In this document: positions 36,039-47,910 of the stretch, in pieces | Position numbering within the stretch: position 1 is the stretch's first letter | Layout of the letters: the number at the start of each line of letters is the position of its first letter | Virus record (IMG/VR): IMGVR_UViG_3300008262_000063 | Location: 1-60,342 of that record | DNA from: a virus | Strand: one strand, 5' to 3' | DNA length: 60,342 nt | Translations under genes and position numbers: made by a program | Notes under the pieces: generated by a model | What the model was told of the DNA's origin: nothing | The model's database searches: none | The model's input: the letters and a program-made list of their open reading frames with translations, nothing else

Positions 36039-37877
36039 ATGGGTAATAGAAATGATACAAGAATAGTTTTAGGTTCGTTTAGATATAAAGGATCACCTAA
36101 TACCGATTTATCAATTCCACTTGATTTGGAGGAAACTCAAAAACAAATGGTTGAATATGAAAGAACCGCCAACGTAAATTTGGAAGAAACTTTTTTACAA
36201 GAAAGGGAAAGTTCTAACAAATTCAGACCGGCTTGTAAGTTCTCAATAATATTTAAAAACGCTTATACTGGCTCGACTATTGGAAATCCACCATACCCGC
36301 CTTTTGAACAGAATTTGTATTATGTTAACGCTTTGGAAACAGTTATTCAAAGATGTGACCCAAACTCAAATTTCCCATGGGGTGGATTTCCATTGTATAA
36401 TGAATTTGATTTTATTCGATATGATAATAATGTATCAGGATATACGGCATCATCGGGTTCAACACCTGCTCATGTAAACTTCGCAACTAAAAGTGCATCA
36501 AGTTATAATTGGAACTTTTTCATCAGTTATGCTTATGAGAATGATTATAATAAACAATTACGAGCAACATTCAAAGTACCGAATGAGCCAAATCCTACAT
36601 TCCCAACGGTAAATTGGGGAGTTAGTGATGGTATTCCATTCGTTATTAAACAATCAACATATAATGGAAGAAATATAATTGGATTTAGATGTCCTATTAA
36701 ACACGGGATGAGTGTTGGAGATTTCTTTAAAGTTAGTTCCAATTTCAGATACACTGGAACTAGTGTTAATGATGTTTATCAAGTATATTCATTGGGTGAT
36801 AACATATTTGGTAGTGAAGAATATGTGTTTAATATCATTAATGTAGGATATACTGGTACAACATTTAATGATGGAGGGCAAGGTACTGCTCGAAGAGTTA
36901 TATCAAGAGATAATGTTGATGATACTATCTCAAAATATTATATAAGAAAAAATAAAATATTAACAAATATTGATGATGTTATTGTTACTAAAACAGGATT
37001 CGAACAGACAGCATTTAGAAATGTTAAAAAATTTGAACCAGCAAATTTAACCCCTAATTTAACATCAAGAATATCAGTTAAAGAAGGATCTCAAGCTTAT
37101 TCAGTTACAGTAAATAACATTGTAGATATTAATAATTTGTTGGATAATCAAAAGAGACCTGTTTCTGAATTATTTTTTACCGTTATGTGGAAAGGGTATT
37201 TTGGATGGACATTTGGAGTTAATAATTCTCAGACTGGAAATTATTACCCTATGAAACAAGGATGGGACTTTAATATACCATCATCAGGAACAACAACAGT
37301 TCCTAATCCTTGGTGGGATAATAACAATTCATTATCGAATACCAATTTCACATTTTCAGACTATCAAAAAACGATAAATGGTAATGACTATAATTTCACC
37401 TATTTGAATACATTACAAAAAGATGATGTATTGGATGGTGATTTATGTGAGTGGAATGATTTTGAACAAACTGAAAGAGTAATTTCTCGTGTTTACCATA
37501 AAATAAAATTTAACCCAAATTTATTTAATATAAATCAATCAAACGATACTACAGCCTCCAACCAAAGAGGATATTATTATAATCCATTACACTCAATGAC
37601 AATTAGAGTTTTTTCGGATTATATAGAGGAAGGTGATAAAAAATTGGTTGAAAATATTCCGAACTACGCATATTTCACATCAACAAATGATAAATTCATT
37701 TGGAGAGATTTATACCCTTATGGGTATGTTGACAGTACTGGATTGGGTGTTGATTATCCATTTTTAAACGGTGTTCACTATCCTCATGAAAATTTTATTT
37801 TTAGAATTATTCCTGAAGGAACTAATTATATTGAACAAACCATAACCAGACAACCAATAAGTGACCCTTGTGAATAA
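36039..37877 (+). CDS. Baseplate-associated structural protein, unknown family
   Basis: 612 residues, beginning GNRNDTRIVLGSFRYKGSP. It is Asn/Tyr/Phe/Pro-rich with beta-type composition, containing NLEETFLQERESSNKFRPAC, then NPPYPPFEQNLYY, and ending IIPEGTNYIEQTITRQPISD. No catalytic motif, signal peptide or membrane segment is seen. It starts one base after the preceding stop and overlaps the next gene by 17 bases, so it is translationally coupled inside the wedge operon and is very likely a virion protein. No specific T4 counterpart is recognised. Confidence 0.6.
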   Translation: MGNRNDTRIVLGSFRYKGSPNTDLSIPLDLEETQKQMVEYERTANVNLEETFLQERESSNKFRPACKFSIIFKNAYTGSTIGNPPYPPFEQNLYYVNALETVIQRCDPNSNFPWGGFPLYNEFDFIRYDNNVSGYTASSGSTPAHVNFATKSASSYNWNFFISYAYENDYNKQLRATFKVPNEPNPTFPTVNWGVSDGIPFVIKQSTYNGRNIIGFRCPIKHGMSVGDFFKVSSNFRYTGTSVNDVYQVYSLGDNIFGSEEYVFNIINVGYTGTTFNDGGQGTARRVISRDNVDDTISKYYIRKNKILTNIDDVIVTKTGFEQTAFRNVKKFEPANLTPNLTSRISVKEGSQAYSVTVNNIVDINNLLDNQKRPVSELFFTVMWKGYFGWTFGVNNSQTGNYYPMKQGWDFNIPSSGTTTVPNPWWDNNNSLSNTNFTFSDYQKTINGNDYNFTYLNTLQKDDVLDGDLCEWNDFEQTERVISRVYHKIKFNPNLFNINQSNDTTASNQRGYYYNPLHSMTIRVFSDYIEEGDKKLVENIPNYAYFTSTNDKFIWRDLYPYGYVDSTGLGVDYPFLNGVHYPHENFIFRIIPEGTNYIEQTITRQPISDPCE

Positions 37878-38694
37878 ATTTTATTTAAAACTTTCAGATG
37901 TAAACCAAGGACTTCAATTACCCGTTGAAGTTAATTGGGATTTCCTTGGTAAACAAGATAGTATTGAAGATTACGAATCTACAGTAATTGATGAAATTAT
38001 TGGTACTGCGACGGATTTTGAAGTATCAAGGTTTTATCATGATGAATACAATCCACCAAATGATAATAGAACAAGTGTTCATTATGATTTCAGGTTCTAT
38101 TCAAGTGGGGTTACATCTGTAAGTTCAACAACTGTTGCAAGTACTAACTTATGGGTTAACAGTTATTTGGCGGAAGGATTCTCATCAACAGAGGTTTACT
38201 ACTTCAGTCGACCTTTTAGAAATTCCTTCTTCAAGTTGGACTTCTATGATAGTAATGATGTTAAAAGTCAAACAAATTATTTTACGGTTATTATTCCAAC
38301 CCAACAAGGATTAACTCAAAGTGCGTCAACATCTAGTGTATTAAGTAATGTTAATATAAAAAAACCATATTTCATCTTGGATTTCATTGGAGATCAGGAG
38401 GGATTCTTTTTTTATTGGTTAACCGATTTTGATTATTTACAGATTGACACATTTTATATGTCAGCAAAATTCTTTGATGCTAAATTGGGAGTCTTTATTA
38501 AAATGATGAATACACCTCAAGCATTATTACCAAACAAATTTATTTTTGATGGTGGTAAATATTTCTTTCATAAAGTTGAGTTAAATTATAGTAATAAAAC
38601 ATACAAAATATTTGATGGTGAGTCACCAAATACAAGAATTGGAACAAGTATTAATCCAATGATATGGTATGAATATGTAAATCCGCCTGAATAA
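37861..38694 (+). CDS. Baseplate/tail structural protein, unknown family
   Basis: 277 residues from a GTG at 37861; a second in-frame GTG at 37870 (VNKFYLKLSDVNQG) is equally plausible and reduces the overlap with the previous gene. The sequence reads as beta sandwich: LQLPVEVNWDFLGKQD, FYSSGVTSVSSTTVASTNLW and KKPYFILDFIGDQEGFFF, with many aromatic residues. It contains no cysteine. The tight overlap with the preceding gene and one-base gap to the next indicate a single translational unit of wedge or fibre-attachment proteins. Function unknown. Confidence 0.55.
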   Translation: MTLVNKFYLKLSDVNQGLQLPVEVNWDFLGKQDSIEDYESTVIDEIIGTATDFEVSRFYHDEYNPPNDNRTSVHYDFRFYSSGVTSVSSTTVASTNLWVNSYLAEGFSSTEVYYFSRPFRNSFFKLDFYDSNDVKSQTNYFTVIIPTQQGLTQSASTSSVLSNVNIKKPYFILDFIGDQEGFFFYWLTDFDYLQIDTFYMSAKFFDAKLGVFIKMMNTPQALLPNKFIFDGGKYFFHKVELNYSNKTYKIFDGESPNTRIGTSINPMIWYEYVNPPE

Positions 38695-38695
38695 A

Positions 38696-39871
38696 ATGAG
38701 AACATTAAACAGACATATTAGAATTTCACCTGAAGTTATAAGTAGTGACTTATTCTTGGTTAGATTTAATGCTGGTGGGCAAGTAATTCCATCAGAAATC
38801 GATCCATGCTGTGAAATCACAACAACAACCACAACAAGTAATTTAACAGGGTTGACTTATGTTTATTCATCAATGACACAACTATTGTCAGGTGGGACAA
38901 ATGGAACATCATTATTAACTGGTTTAACAATCCCAATTTTATTAACTGAAACGGCAACTGATATTGGTTACTATTCTGTTTTTGATGGAATGATATTACA
39001 ACAAGATGTAATGAATAATTTCATATTTACAGGGGATTCTGTATTTCCATATTATACAGTTATATTGTATAATACCTCAGAGAATGAGTTGAAAAAATAC
39101 TTAAGTTTCTCAAGTTATGAAATTTCTTGGGGAGATGGACAAACAGAACCAATCTCACCATATACTCCTTTACCAATATCACACACATATGGAAGTGACG
39201 GAGAATACATAATATCAGTAAAAGGAATGAGTCCTTGGGGATTTAATACAATTAAAAAAACTGTGTACATCCCAATTACAGGAGCAACTACCGATAATCC
39301 GAATGGTACTGCTTATTTCACACCATTGGGTGGTAGTTGGTCAGGAACGCCAATTATGTATGATTATATATTCAGCGGAGATGCAAGTTGTGATGCGACA
39401 ATTGATGGATTTGATGATTTCTTATCAGGAAGTCCTTTGGTTATTAGTGGATACACAAAATCATCATTGAGTGACTTACAAGTTTATGGGCCTAAAAATA
39501 CTTTAGTAGGTGGTAAATATAGAGTTGGACCCGTTACAGGTTCAAGTGGGGCTGTTGGAGTATTCTATGGAACTCCATCAAACTCTGATTATACCGCCTA
39601 TACAATAAATAATATTGATTATTATGATTACCCTGATGATATAACAATTTTCATTGTCAGTGGGGTATCTTCGGTTGATTATGTGTGTTCGGCAATAACT
39701 AAAAATGAAGTGTTATTGAATGTAATTTTTGAGCCTGAAGTACAATCAAATGTGTTTATCGAAAGGGGTAAAAATTCTGGACTTGAGAGATTGATTAGAT
39801 TAGGGGAGGTTGATAATATAGGTGACTTAGAAAAGTATGGGTATGGATTTTTCAATATAATAAATACGTAA
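38696..39871 (+). CDS. Tail structural protein with PKD-like domain and Thr6 linker
   Basis: 391 residues. The N-terminal anchor (RTLNRHIRISPEVISSDLFL) ends in a CC pair and a six-threonine tract (residues about 42-47), the same kind of linker that recurs in the minus-strand fibre proteins. Residues about 141-178 form a PKD-like domain: YEISWGDGQTEP, SHTYGSDGEYIISVKG. PKD domains are protein- or glycan-interaction modules common in Bacteroidota surface proteins. The C-terminal half is beta-rich. It is probably a decoration or fibre-attachment protein of the baseplate. It lies one base after the previous stop. Confidence 0.6.
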   Translation: MRTLNRHIRISPEVISSDLFLVRFNAGGQVIPSEIDPCCEITTTTTTSNLTGLTYVYSSMTQLLSGGTNGTSLLTGLTIPILLTETATDIGYYSVFDGMILQQDVMNNFIFTGDSVFPYYTVILYNTSENELKKYLSFSSYEISWGDGQTEPISPYTPLPISHTYGSDGEYIISVKGMSPWGFNTIKKTVYIPITGATTDNPNGTAYFTPLGGSWSGTPIMYDYIFSGDASCDATIDGFDDFLSGSPLVISGYTKSSLSDLQVYGPKNTLVGGKYRVGPVTGSSGAVGVFYGTPSNSDYTAYTINNIDYYDYPDDITIFIVSGVSSVDYVCSAITKNEVLLNVIFEPEVQSNVFIERGKNSGLERLIRLGEVDNIGDLEKYGYGFFNIINT

Positions 39872-39877
39872 CTTCAA

Positions 39878-39885
39878 TATTTATA
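39878..39885 (+). promoter_or_regulatory. TATTTATA box upstream of 302-residue structural gene
   Basis: TATTTATA occurs six bases after the preceding stop and 38 bases before the ATG at 39924, the longest distance in the set. It would start a sub-operon of three large structural genes. Confidence 0.4.
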
Positions 39886-39923
39886 AGAAGTAAGAAATAT
39901 AAACAGATTAAAATTTTAATTAA

Positions 39924-40832
39924 ATGGCGGTAGGTAGCTATGGTACGATTAGACCAGCAGACGTTTCACCTGAAGATGTAGAAATAATATTAAATTATAC
40001 TCCTTCGAGAGATGATACAAATAACTTTGTATTAACCAAATTGGATGCTCAATCAATATTGAGACCTTATTTTAATAACGATCAAACAGGGGGTAATGCA
40101 AATATAGAAATTTTAGGTGGACTTTATAACTTAAAATTACCTGCCGAACAGTTTAACAGAATTGGTATATATACCCTTTATATTAGACCTGTACAAATTA
40201 GAACAACATTATTGGATTGTGGTGTTTTATCGGCACTTCCTAATGTTAGAGGTATAATTATCGACTTAAATGCGGTACCTGTACAATATAGAAATAAATT
40301 TGTTAATCAAGGTTTAGTTGGGTTTAGAATTGAATACTTGAATAGTGATGGAAGTAAAATCCCTAACTTTTTTAGAATAATAACTTCTTCATTTTTCTGT
40401 GAACCAGTAATTCAAAATCTTACAAATACATCACAAAAAGCTATTAGATACCGATATACTGATAGTAGTAGTAATTTAATATTCTGTACATTATCGCCAT
40501 CATCGGCACCAACGAATAAACCGAATGCTATCCCATTTATTGGACAACCAAATCAAAGTGTGATAATTAGTCATACATTCTTCAATCCTTTAAGTTTGGA
40601 CATTGAAATTGCGGAACATGACTTCTCAACATTGGCGATTGCTCTATTTGGTAATCAGACTAAATCAATTGATGACGGTATCTACACCTTATACGATTCT
40701 GATAACAACATTTACAGACAATACAACTTATATGAAATTAGAGATCAGTTTAATGAGTTGTTGTATGAGGTTAGACAGGATAGAGGGGATAATATTGATT
40801 TCAGTAAAAACTTCACAAATATAACTCAATAA
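39924..40832 (+). CDS. Baseplate structural protein, unknown family
   Basis: 302 residues starting AVGSYGTIRPADVSPEDVEI, then a beta-rich body (ILGGLYNLKLPAEQFNRIG, YTLYIRPVQIRTTLLDCG, RGIIIDLNAVPVQYRNKF) and an acidic C-terminus with FNELLYEVRQDRGDN. The even beta pattern and location suggest a gp8-like or wedge-connecting protein, but this is inference from position only. The stop codon overlaps the next ATG by one base (TAATG), indicating reinitiation. Confidence 0.55.
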   Translation: MAVGSYGTIRPADVSPEDVEIILNYTPSRDDTNNFVLTKLDAQSILRPYFNNDQTGGNANIEILGGLYNLKLPAEQFNRIGIYTLYIRPVQIRTTLLDCGVLSALPNVRGIIIDLNAVPVQYRNKFVNQGLVGFRIEYLNSDGSKIPNFFRIITSSFFCEPVIQNLTNTSQKAIRYRYTDSSSNLIFCTLSPSSAPTNKPNAIPFIGQPNQSVIISHTFFNPLSLDIEIAEHDFSTLAIALFGNQTKSIDDGIYTLYDSDNNIYRQYNLYEIRDQFNELLYEVRQDRGDNIDFSKNFTNITQ

Positions 40833-43800
40833 TGGCTAATAAATTTACTTGTCCCCCACAGGCATCAGGTGCTGGTAGTTTCTCTAACAATTTAGTTGGA
40901 CTACAACTTGTTGCGGGTGGTGGATTAACTCAAGGTAATTTTGAATTCACACAATCCGCTAGTGAAAAGGTAAATAGAACCTTTACCACAGGAACATTCT
41001 CAAACCCAATAAATTTAGAATCTTTGGGTTTAGATGGTGTTAATCAATCAAGATTAGTGGTTGAAAATAATTTTAAAGTTTATCCAAATTATGATTTAGC
41101 ACAAATAAGTAACTTTGTTTTATATGGTTCAATGGTAAAACGAATGTCTGCTGCTGTAACAACCATCATTAGTTATTTTCCTGGTGCAATTGAATCAACG
41201 TTTTTGGGTTTAAATTATTTAACAGGTGAAACTGCGTCTAATATAGCATATAATCAAGTTACAAATGTAACCTCATTTGATTTAGATTTAGGTAGAATTA
41301 GAAATCCATTCGGAATAGATTTTACTGTTAACTCAACAAGAAACTTAGAATTAAGAGAAATTCAAGTCTCAACTTTGAGAAATATGTCAATTCAATATGC
41401 TAACTATTCATTATATCTTAATGGTAATGGTTATCAAGTAGTTGGAATTGTGCCCACAACATCATTGACTGATGGAACACTCAACTTAACTGTTCAGGGT
41501 AATCCATTTTCAGGACAATCAACAACATTTGATGACTTGGTTATTCGACCTAATGATACACAAGTTAACAAAGTTTTTAATGAAAATTTAGATGAAGTAG
41601 AGAATTTCCTATTAAATAGAAATATAACACCAAAATATACTGCAACATTTCAGATACCAAGAGAATCTGAAGATGGAACATTCTATATTGAAAATTCTCA
41701 ATTAACTTGGACATTATATGGGAAATGGAATCTTGATATTATAACTGCAGCTTTCACTAATTATTTAACTCAATTAAATGATATAAGTGAACTGTATGAT
41801 GAGTTTAGAACAAACTTAGTCTCAAGGTTTTTAACTACTGGAGCGTTTAAAGAATTCGATACTGATGGACAAAAAGTAGAGAAAATTTTACAAATTTATG
41901 GTAGAAGTTTTGATGAAATAAATAAATACATCACCTCATTGTCATTTATGACTTCAGTAAACTATACTGTAGGTAATGATATTCCAAGTCAACTTCTTAA
42001 GAATTTAGCTCAAACATTGGGTTGGAAGACAAACATCTCACCAATAACCAATGATGAATTTCTTGCTTCAGTATTCGGACAATCAAATCAACAAAAATCG
42101 AATTTTACTGGTTTAGCGGTTTCACAAACCCCTGATGAATTAAATTATCAATTCTATAGAAACATAATTTTAAATTCAGCGTACCTTTTCAAGTCAAAGG
42201 GAACTAGAAAATCAATTGAAATCCTTTTGAAACTTATAGGGGCACCAGATGCTTTGGTTGAATTTAATGAATTTATTTATTTGGCTGATCAAAAAATCAA
42301 CATGAATAAATTCAATACTGAATTTGCAAGTATTTCAGGAGGAACATATGTGCAACAACTTCCTGTTTTAGAACCCGGAAATACGTTTTCTATTTTTGGG
42401 GTTGAATATACTGGATTTACAACTGAGGCAATAATCCAAGATGTAAACATATCAATAAATGAATTCCCAATTGATAATTTGGGTTATCCCGCTTCTCCAA
42501 TAGATTCTGAGGATTTTTATTTCCAAATTGGTAGTGGTTGGTTTGAACAAACTCCACAACATAGATCACCAGAACAAGTTGATTTAACTTTAAGTGTGTT
42601 TACAGGAAACAATCCAAATTTCCAAACATCATTATTACCTTTTTCATATGGACAGGAATATCTTAATAGATTTAGGAGATTCCCATTCATGAATTTGGGA
42701 TATAAATTATCGCCATCTGTTGATAACAATAAGAGTTGGTATGACGATGAAATAAATCTAAGATTAAATTTGGATGGTAACATCAATGCTAGATATTTTG
42801 TTGCTGATGATAAATTAGTTTTAAATGTTAAAAACACTGAAATATTCCTTAATCCTGCTCAAGGATTGGCTTATGATGTATGGTATTTGTCTAGAGAATT
42901 GAATTACCCCATTCCAAATCAAGGAATGAATTTTGGTGGGACTAATCCATGTGACCCATGTCCAATACCAAGATATCCATATAGAGGTGGTGTTGATTGG
43001 ACGGAAATCAATCCAAAACCAAGAAGCAAATCTTTCTTTGAATTTGCTCAAACATTTTGGAGAAACATGATTAATGTTAGAAACCGTCAATACTCATTTA
43101 ATGGTAAAACAGGTGGTTACCCAACATTAGAGTCAATATATTGGAGATATTTGGAATCTGAAAATGTTGATGTGACAAACAATAATTTCACATATCAAAC
43201 AATGTTGGAGTATGTTAATGGATTGGGTGATTATTGGGTTAGATTAATTGAGCAAATGGTTCCTGCAACAACTATCTTCAATACGGGAGTTAAATTAGAA
43301 AATTCAATATTCCATAGACAAAAGTTTGTGTGGAAAAGACAAAGAGGATGTCAAATTATTACGGTAGAAGAAACAAATCCTTGTGAATGTATAGAATTAT
43401 CAATAAAAAGTATATTTACAAGTCAAACCAACGTAATAAAATTAACACCAAATGGTTATTATAATGGAAAACAAACTTTTGTATACGCAGATGGGGGTAA
43501 TACTGTTATAATTTCTTATAATTCATTATTATCAAGGTGGGAATTCTTTATAAATTTAAATTTATTAGCTTATTTAGACTCAACAGATGATTGTCCTATA
43601 GGTAAAGATTGGAAGAGTGATATTTTATCCATATCAACTGTAGGTGTTGATTGTGGACCGACAAAACAAAGACCTCCATTATGTAGACCTTGTGAATTAA
43701 ATGAGAATATCTATCGATTGGATTGTCCTGTGGATTCGGTTGAATGTCCAATATATCCGTGGGATGTTAATCCGACAATAACAAGTTTTGGTTCGGTGTT

Positions 43801-44155
43801 AAGTAATGTATTGAATTCGTATTTAACAACGAATGGACAATCTTTAAGTAATTGTGATTTAAATAGTATGACAACAACATGGTATGTTGATTTACGATTA
43901 AACAATACTACTGTTGTTTCATACCCATTCTTTAATGGTATTGCTTACAATATACCAACATTTAGTACACCGAGTGTTTCTGATTGGGATAATGCGGTAG
44001 TCGCCGCGTTAGAGTTACTTAAAAATTATGGATATAATTATTACTTAACAGAGAGTGATACGGTAGTGGTTTATAGTGAATCATGTGCAATTTCTGAGAC
44101 AATAGTAAACTTTAAAATAAACGTAGGAATAAATTTTCAAATATATTGTAGTTAA
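40832..44155 (+). CDS. Baseplate wedge / tail protein I-like structural protein
   Basis: 1107 residues. Residues about 300-470 are helical with [35 protein letters not shown] and [19 protein letters not shown]. This last motif (KGT followed by a helix and GAP/GVP) is the hallmark of tail-protein-I-like wedge proteins that attach tail fibres to the baseplate. The N-terminal 300 residues are beta-rich. The C-terminal 250 residues are Cys-rich ([33 protein letters not shown]) and may be the docking site for the following adhesin. It starts on TAATG with the previous gene and its stop overlaps the ATG of the adhesin in the same way, so adhesin and attachment protein are co-translated. Confidence 0.65.
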   Translation: MANKFTCPPQASGAGSFSNNLVGLQLVAGGGLTQGNFEFTQSASEKVNRTFTTGTFSNPINLESLGLDGVNQSRLVVENNFKVYPNYDLAQISNFVLYGSMVKRMSAAVTTIISYFPGAIESTFLGLNYLTGETASNIAYNQVTNVTSFDLDLGRIRNPFGIDFTVNSTRNLELREIQVSTLRNMSIQYANYSLYLNGNGYQVVGIVPTTSLTDGTLNLTVQGNPFSGQSTTFDDLVIRPNDTQVNKVFNENLDEVENFLLNRNITPKYTATFQIPRESEDGTFYIENSQLTWTLYGKWNLDIITAAFTNYLTQLNDISELYDEFRTNLVSRFLTTGAFKEFDTDGQKVEKILQIYGRSFDEINKYITSLSFMTSVNYTVGNDIPSQLLKNLAQTLGWKTNISPITNDEFLASVFGQSNQQKSNFTGLAVSQTPDELNYQFYRNIILNSAYLFKSKGTRKSIEILLKLIGAPDALVEFNEFIYLADQKINMNKFNTEFASISGGTYVQQLPVLEPGNTFSIFGVEYTGFTTEAIIQDVNISINEFPIDNLGYPASPIDSEDFYFQIGSGWFEQTPQHRSPEQVDLTLSVFTGNNPNFQTSLLPFSYGQEYLNRFRRFPFMNLGYKLSPSVDNNKSWYDDEINLRLNLDGNINARYFVADDKLVLNVKNTEIFLNPAQGLAYDVWYLSRELNYPIPNQGMNFGGTNPCDPCPIPRYPYRGGVDWTEINPKPRSKSFFEFAQTFWRNMINVRNRQYSFNGKTGGYPTLESIYWRYLESENVDVTNNNFTYQTMLEYVNGLGDYWVRLIEQMVPATTIFNTGVKLENSIFHRQKFVWKRQRGCQIITVEETNPCECIELSIKSIFTSQTNVIKLTPNGYYNGKQTFVYADGGNTVIISYNSLLSRWEFFINLNLLAYLDSTDDCPIGKDWKSDILSISTVGVDCGPTKQRPPLCRPCELNENIYRLDCPVDSVECPIYPWDVNPTITSFGSVLSNVLNSYLTTNGQSLSNCDLNSMTTTWYVDLRLNNTTVVSYPFFNGIAYNIPTFSTPSVSDWDNAVVAALELLKNYGYNYYLTESDTVVVYSESCAISETIVNFKINVGINFQIYCS

Positions 44156-47100
44156 TGGCTTGTGATTTAAATGTTATAATAAATGGTATAACTGGAGACT
44201 GTTCAAACAGTAGTTTAGGTGCATTTGACATTAGTATTGTTGGAGACGCCCCTGATTATTCAATCCAATGGATTGAACCCCCATTAGGTACAATTGCGTT
44301 AGGACCTGGGGTTACAGGTTATAGTATAAATTCATTATCCGCTGGAACATATACATTAAATGTTTTAGATAGTTGTCCGTTAGAAAATACGGTTTATTTA
44401 TTTAATATTAATATATCATCAGGAACTTGTGTTTCGATTGAATCAAGTGGAACTACTTGTGGATTAAATAATGGATTAATTACGGCATCTACCACAAATC
44501 TTTATGCTCAAGCAAGCTATATTTTATACGAGACTACAAATGGTTATGTTACATCAGGAACAACACCTATCACTAATTTTGTTTTTGGATCATTATCGGC
44601 AGGAACATATTATGTAATTGCTGATGACGGGGGAGGATGCACAGGTAAAAGCCAAAGTTGTATCATCAAACCTTCAAATCCTTTTACTTTTGGTTTATAT
44701 CAAGTTAATAATTCACCTTGTTTCATAAATACAGGTGCATTATATATCACAGGTTTAACAGGTAATCCGCCTTATACTTATTCATGGTCTAATGGTGGAA
44801 TAGGACAATCAATAACAGGATTAAGTAATGGTAATTATTCTGTTGTAGTTACGGATGGGTTAGGATGTAACGCTGTAGCAACTGCAACAATAGAATCCGT
44901 ACCATCAATAGGAACTTTAATTCTGATAGATAGTGAACCGACATGTTATAGCTCAGATGGAGTTGCAACAGTGTATATTACAGGAGGAACAGGTCCGTAT
45001 CATATTGAAGGTTCTAATGGTGATGTAATTATCACCTTTGACACTTCTTATACATTTACAGGATTATCATCAGGATTCTTTTCCGTTACTGTTACAGATG
45101 CTGGTTTATGTCAATCAACTATAACAACAACATTACAAACACCAAGTGGACTATCACTAGTGAGCGTTGATGTAACAAACTCTACTTGTAACAATAATGG
45201 AGGAGGTATACTAGTTTCCATATTCGGTGGAACTTCACCATATCTATACACCCTAACAGATTCATTATCCAATTCAACAACATTCATACAGCCTGTTCAA
45301 AATGGTGGAGCAAATTTCTTAGGGTTAAGTTCAGGGACTTACTTATTAACCATTGATGATAACTTGGGTATATGCCCTTATTCACAATATGTGACAGTTA
45401 ATAATACCGTATTATATACATTGAGTGTTAGTACCACAGGTACAACATGTGGGAATGATAATGGTTCGGTAACTTTATCTATCACAACTGGTGGTACAGG
45501 TCCTTACAATTATCAAATCAATGGACAAACAGTAATCTCAAATACATTATCATATACATTTACAAATTTACCATCAGGAAGTTATACTGCTTCAGTTACT
45601 GATATTAACCTATGTCAACAAATATCACCATTCACAATTAATAGTTCTCAAGCGGTTAATTTCATTTTGAATGGAACAAGTCCTGTTGGTAATAATGGGA
45701 TAATAGAAACATTCATAACAAGTGGTGAACCTCCATTTACATTAAATTGGAGTCCAAATGTCGGAGCTCAATCTGGATTAACTGTGACAAACTTATCAGC
45801 AGGAACATACTCACTAACTGTTGTTGATATTTCAGGGTGTTCACAAACTAGATCGATTGATTTATTAGGTTATAATTTATATTCATCTTATGAAGTTTAT
45901 AACATTTGTTCTGATGATTTAACAAATAGTGAACAGATTATTAAGAAAGGTTTAAAACAAATGTTACTTGAGGGATTCTTTGATTTAACATCTGGTGATA
46001 CAAATTGTATTTTAAATTCATCAATATTCGAGGCTGTCGTATCGGTTGACGGTATTGTCCAAACTGGAATATTTTATAGTGGAACAGGAGTAAATGATTT
46101 CCCAACTGATTCTGTTTTCTTTGATACTGTTGAAAACTTATTATTAAATTATCCGAATATTGAAACGGTTATTATTGATCCTGTGACTGGGAATTTAAAA
46201 ATAAGTACACTATGTAATCCACCAATAACAATCATGGATGCTACGGTAATCATTGATGTTAAAGTTTATTATAATATAAGTTGTGAAGTATGTGCTCCTC
46301 CTGTTAATACGGAAACGATTATTCGTATTAATACAACATTGATTTCAAGTGGATCAACTCCAACGGATAAGTTCCAATTGGCGACAACGTTGGCGGGGAC
46401 TTATAATTTTGATGTTGATTGGGGTGACGGTGTGGTTGAAACAATCACAACTTGGAATGATCCTAAGACTGAACATACGTATGCAACTGGTGGGGTAAAA
46501 GAAATAAGAATAAGTGGACAATTCAGTGGATGGACATTTAATAACGCTGGGGATAGAAATAAACTTATTGAAATTAAACAATGGGGTATATTAGAATTGG
46601 GTGATACTCCAGGTCATTTCTATGGTTGTAATAATTTGGTATTAACTGGTGTTACAGACTTTATTAATTTGTCAACGACATCAACGTTGGAGAACACCTT
46701 CAGAGATTGTACTTCTTTGACAACAATCAATAATGTTGAGTATTGGGACACATCAAATATTACAAGTTTTGTAAACACATTCAATGGAACTGTCTTTAAT
46801 CAGGATATTACATCTTGGGAAGTTTCAGGTGTAACAGATATGTCATTTATGTTCTTTAATAACACATCATTCAATCAAGATATTGGTTCATGGAATGTAT
46901 CAAATGTTGTTGATATGAGTGGTATGTTTTACAATGCAACATCATTCAACCAAGATATTGGTGGATGGGATGTATCAAATGTTACTAATATGAACGTCAT
47001 GTTTTTTAACGCAACATCATTCAATCAAGATATTGGTTTATGGGATGTATCTAGTGTTACTAATATGGCTGGTATGTTCGAAGATGCAACATCATTCAAT

Positions 47101-47874
47101 CAAGATATTGGTTCATGGAATGTATTAAATGTTACTAATATGTCAGTTATGTTCCAATTTGCAACATCATTCAATCAAGATATTGGTTTATGGGATGTAT
47201 CTAGTGTTACTAATATGGCTGGTATGTTCGAAGATGCAACATCATTCAATCAAGATATTGGTTTATGGGATGTATCAAATGTTACTAATATGGCTGGTAT
47301 GTTTTCCAATGCAACATCATTCAATCAAGATATTGGTTCATGGAATGTATTAAATGTTACTAATATGGATAGTATGTTTTCCAATGCAACATCATTCAAT
47401 CAAGATATTGGTTTATGGGATGTATCGAATGTTACTAATATGTCATTTATGTTCTTTAATAACGCATCATTCAATCAAGATATTGGTTTATGGGATGTGT
47501 CAAATGTTACTGATATGAGTGGAATGTTCCTAAACACAACATCATTCAATCAAGATATTGGTTCATGGAACGTATCAAATGTTACTGATATGACTGGAAT
47601 GTTCCAAGATGCAACATCATTCAATCAAGATATTGGTTTATGGGATGTATCAAATGTTACTAGTATGGTTAGTATGCTTAGGGACTGTGGAATGAATCAA
47701 ACAAATTATGAAAATCTACTCATAGGTTGGGACTCATTACCATCGTTACAAATTGCAGTTAATTTAGGTGCGTTAGGAAGACAATATCAAATAGGAAGTG
47801 CTTCAGATATCGCCAGATCTAATATTATCGCTTCTTACTCTTGGACAATAACAGGAGATATAGCGGTACCATAA
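44155..47874 (+). CDS. Tail fibre adhesin with SprB-like and DUF285 repeats
   Basis: 1239 residues. Residues about 10-575 carry seven SprB-like repeats of about 75-85 residues, each with a Cys, a GGTxPYxYxWSNG-like turn, LxxGxYxVxVTD and often a closing Cys (for example [20 protein letters not shown]). SprB repeats are typical of Bacteroidota gliding adhesins. A unique domain follows (residues about 580-720), then a PKD-like stretch ([25 protein letters not shown]). Twelve 25-residue DUF285/BspA-type repeats ([20 protein letters not shown] pattern, residues about 880-1178) come next, then a short cap. The modular beta repeats make this the likely receptor-binding fibre. A bidirectional terminator follows the gene. 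Confidence 0.8.
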   Translation: MACDLNVIINGITGDCSNSSLGAFDISIVGDAPDYSIQWIEPPLGTIALGPGVTGYSINSLSAGTYTLNVLDSCPLENTVYLFNINISSGTCVSIESSGTTCGLNNGLITASTTNLYAQASYILYETTNGYVTSGTTPITNFVFGSLSAGTYYVIADDGGGCTGKSQSCIIKPSNPFTFGLYQVNNSPCFINTGALYITGLTGNPPYTYSWSNGGIGQSITGLSNGNYSVVVTDGLGCNAVATATIESVPSIGTLILIDSEPTCYSSDGVATVYITGGTGPYHIEGSNGDVIITFDTSYTFTGLSSGFFSVTVTDAGLCQSTITTTLQTPSGLSLVSVDVTNSTCNNNGGGILVSIFGGTSPYLYTLTDSLSNSTTFIQPVQNGGANFLGLSSGTYLLTIDDNLGICPYSQYVTVNNTVLYTLSVSTTGTTCGNDNGSVTLSITTGGTGPYNYQINGQTVISNTLSYTFTNLPSGSYTASVTDINLCQQISPFTINSSQAVNFILNGTSPVGNNGIIETFITSGEPPFTLNWSPNVGAQSGLTVTNLSAGTYSLTVVDISGCSQTRSIDLLGYNLYSSYEVYNICSDDLTNSEQIIKKGLKQMLLEGFFDLTSGDTNCILNSSIFEAVVSVDGIVQTGIFYSGTGVNDFPTDSVFFDTVENLLLNYPNIETVIIDPVTGNLKISTLCNPPITIMDATVIIDVKVYYNISCEVCAPPVNTETIIRINTTLISSGSTPTDKFQLATTLAGTYNFDVDWGDGVVETITTWNDPKTEHTYATGGVKEIRISGQFSGWTFNNAGDRNKLIEIKQWGILELGDTPGHFYGCNNLVLTGVTDFINLSTTSTLENTFRDCTSLTTINNVEYWDTSNITSFVNTFNGTVFNQDITSWEVSGVTDMSFMFFNNTSFNQDIGSWNVSNVVDMSGMFYNATSFNQDIGGWDVSNVTNMNVMFFNATSFNQDIGLWDVSSVTNMAGMFEDATSFNQDIGSWNVLNVTNMSVMFQFATSFNQDIGLWDVSSVTNMAGMFEDATSFNQDIGLWDVSNVTNMAGMFSNATSFNQDIGSWNVLNVTNMDSMFSNATSFNQDIGLWDVSNVTNMSFMFFNNASFNQDIGLWDVSNVTDMSGMFLNTTSFNQDIGSWNVSNVTDMTGMFQDATSFNQDIGLWDVSNVTSMVSMLRDCGMNQTNYENLLIGWDSLPSLQIAVNLGALGRQYQIGSASDIARSNIIASYSWTITGDIAVP
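46792..47688 (+). repeat. Twelve tandem 75-bp DUF285 repeats
   Basis: In-frame 75-base units each encode FNQDI-x-x-W-(D/N)-V-x-x-V-x-x-M-x-x-MF. Twelve FNQDI copies are countable. Units differ mainly in the variable positions after W and M, so the array could expand or contract by recombination without losing frame. Confidence 0.92.
47011..47263 (+). repeat. 103-bp exact direct repeat inside the DUF285 array
   Basis: Bases 47011-47113 and 47161-47263 are identical, offset by 150 bases (two units). This indicates a recent two-unit duplication. A shorter identical block also occurs at 47101-47142 and 47326-47367. Confidence 0.85.
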
Positions 47875-47877
47875 TAA

Positions 47878-47910
47878 AAAACCCCACCTAAAAAGTGGGG
47901 TTTTATTTTA
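47878..47910. terminator. Bidirectional terminator between convergent genes
   Basis: AAAACCCCAC (47878-47887) pairs with GTGGGGTTTT (47895-47904) around a 7-base loop, with an A tract before and a T tract after. It serves the plus-strand adhesin and the minus-strand RuvC-like gene. Confidence 0.88.

Noticed and set aside
46792-47688. Regular 75-bp repeats that could look like a CRISPR array
   Set aside because: They are in frame, encode the DUF285 motif throughout, have no constant repeat/unique spacer layout and no cas gene is nearby.
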